NCBI GenBank assembly: GCA_028551475.1
Contig: CM052356.1
Coordinates: 25,943,884 to 26,007,883 of the forward strand
Direction of reading: 5' to 3'
DNA length: 64,000 nt
From: Casuarina equisetifolia
Taxonomy: Eukaryota; Streptophyta; Magnoliopsida; Fagales; Casuarinaceae
The notes below the pieces were generated by a model that saw only the letters and a list, made by a program, of their open reading frames with translations, made no database searches and was not told the origin of the DNA. Shown here piece by piece: positions 62,408 through 64,000 of this stretch (position 1 is its first letter; each line of letters begins with the position of its first letter). Both the position numbers and the translations under genes were made by a program.

Positions 62408-63878
62408 ATGTCCGCGATCTCAGGTTCCGGTGTTCTTCCCCGCAAGAACATCTTCGGTTCGAACCTGTACAAAACGGATCACGGGATTCCAACGTAAGCT
62501 TTTTGTTGATGAGTTCTAACTACGAGTTCTGAATATACGAAATTTCTTGTTTGATTCTTAAAACGTCCCTGATCTCTTTGAAATGGACGGTTAGCCGGCG
62601 TTTTACGATTAAATTCCTCTTAAATCTTGGGCTTTTCCCTCTCTCTTTTTCCCTCTTATTTCTTCTGTTTAAAAGCAAATTGTGTTAGATGACGAGCTAA
62701 GTATGTTTGATGGTCCTTGGAATAGGAGATATATCACAGTTTCCCTCGGTGTCGTTGTTGTTAATGCCGCATTACTTTGGGTTGGTTTGTTAGAAGGATA
62801 GCAAGGGGAAAGGCGCTGGTAACTCTACCAGTAACTCTAGTAATCACCATTACTGATGGCCAAATCTGTTCCGAAACAGAGGTTTTTTTTGTCGCGGAAT
62901 TCTTCCGTGATTCGATCTTGAGTCGAATGATGGAAGTTGCAGTAATTAAATGAGTCAAGCAACTTTCTAGAAAAAACGTACCATTTATTTTTTTGCTGGT
63001 GTGACTATCCTGCTCATTTTCCAAAAGCTAAGATTTGACAAAAGTCTATTTGTTCGCAGGTCATGCTCCTATAACAGATCTCCTGTTTCTGTATCATGCC
63101 ATTTATCTGAGGGAATTGAGAGTCATGATAATAAAGCGTTAGTGATCTCACGTTCTGGCTCAAGTGATAAAAGAAATTGCTTGCTTGAGAGATCACGTCA
63201 TATTGGCCCCAGTGAGAAAAGAAATCCAGTGGGGCAAACATTTTGCTCCGTTGGAGTAATTCAAACATACAGTGAAGAAGATGTAGGTTCTAATTCACAT
63301 GTTGTGGAAGAGAAGTTGGGAGTGTTGCTCCTGAATCTAGGAGGACCAGAGACACTTGATGATGTTCAACCATTCTTGTTCAATCTTTTTGCCGATCCAG
63401 TATGTTATTATTTCAACCACTTCTAATTGTTTCAGCATCACTTGATGCTGTCTCTTTGTGCCATGCTAATGTTTTTCATGCTTGGAGTCAGGATATCATT
63501 CGTCTTCCAAGATTGTTTCAGTTTCTTGGGCGACCATTGGCAAAGTTAATATCTGTGTTTCGTGCTCCCAAAAGCAAAGAAGCATATGCTTCTATAGGAG
63601 GTGGCTCTCCTTTACGTAAGATAACAGATGAGCAGGTAGATTGCATCTTTGGTTGAAATGGAAATGTTACTCTTGATTCATGATTCTTGGTAATCTCCAT
63701 TATGTTATGTGATCTATCTTTTGGGTTTATGCAAATCTGGTCTGGGTATAAGTTTATATGACTCTTTGTGTTGCAGGCACATGCACTTAAAATGGCTTTG
63801 CAAGCTAAGAACATGCCTGTAAATGTCTATGTCGGAATGCGGTATTGGTACCCATTCACTGAGGAAGCTATTAAGCAA
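62408..63878 (+). CDS. FC1: Ferrochelatase, plastid/mitochondrial type, 5' part (runs off window)
   Basis: Visible exons: 62408-62493, 63060-63399, 63492-63635 and 63777-63878 (672 nt, 224 residues, in phase); the gene continues past the right edge. Ferrochelatase inserts Fe2+ into protoporphyrin IX to make heme. The first exon and start of exon 2 form a Ser/Arg-rich targeting leader. Then [20 protein letters not shown] opens the catalytic domain, with [20 protein letters not shown] and the substrate-loop [18 protein letters not shown]. Wording such as RKITDEQ and YWYPFTEEA is nearer to plant FC1 than FC2, but the FC2-specific C-terminal LHC motif is outside the window, so the isoform is provisional. 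Confidence 0.88.
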
Positions 63879-64000
63879 GTGAGTCCTCTATTTTGTAATG
63901 CAAACAATTAACTCTTGGTTGATGTTAAGACACTTGAAAAGGTCATGTGGTGAGGTCCTTCATTTAGATAAAGAAGAAAAGAAAAGAAAGGGGAGACAAA

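Noticed and set aside
62456..62475. GGTTCGAAC, a tRNA T-loop-like string
   Set aside because: It is inside the ferrochelatase first exon and there is no acceptor stem, D arm or anticodon arm around it.
1..64000. CRISPR arrays, rRNA genes, bacterial operons or viral insertions
   Set aside because: No regularly spaced repeats, rRNA-like sequence, ribosome-binding sites or viral replication or capsid proteins were seen. All confident genes are spliced plant nuclear genes.

Overview
The window is a stretch of plant nuclear DNA, most likely from a dicot. It shows AT-rich, GT-AG-spliced multi-exon genes, plant-only or plant-typed proteins (vacuolar processing enzyme, chloroplast-type serine hydroxymethyltransferase, phytocyanin, ferrochelatase with a plastid-type leader), TGGGCY site II promoter motifs and many simple repeats. 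I see no bacterial, viral or CRISPR features. All exon models come from reading splice sites and protein family conservation by eye, not from transcripts.

Layout. 1-9.1 kb: a minus-strand vacuolar processing enzyme (legumain) gene with nine exons and an intact 474-residue frame (5276-9035). Beside it lies a truncated, frameshifted second copy (2024-4501), so this is a local tandem duplication. 10.2-38.7 kb: a large duplicated segment. The right-hand unit (about 22.49-38.68 kb) carries the 3' half of a PHAX-like gene, a dead PP2C gene, a BABAM1/MERIT40-like gene, a PITH-domain gene and the start of the SHMT 5' region. The left-hand unit (about 10.19-19.74 kb) carries the same series but has lost PITH exons 2-9. 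The two BABAM1 copies are both intact and nearly identical, while the flanks differ by roughly 4-5 percent. The PHAX locus is broken in both units.

39.2-45.2 kb: a complete plastid-type SHMT gene (11 exons, 527 residues), followed by a small intronless-CDS gene of the DUF1764 family. 46.4-47.3 kb: a broken phytocyanin gene. 47.3-49.5 kb: no gene that I recognise. 49.7-58.8 kb: a complete 16-exon CTC1 gene (1366 residues; CST telomere complex). 59.9-60.8 kb: a minus-strand thioredoxin-like gene, probably plastid targeted. It is divergently arranged with a ferrochelatase gene that starts at 62408 and runs off the right edge.

There is no operon logic here. The shared themes are two divergent gene pairs (BABAM1/PITH and Trx-like/ferrochelatase), plastid functions in the right half (SHMT, Trx-like, ferrochelatase), and genome maintenance (BABAM1, CTC1). 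The most informative part is the mosaic history of the duplicated block.
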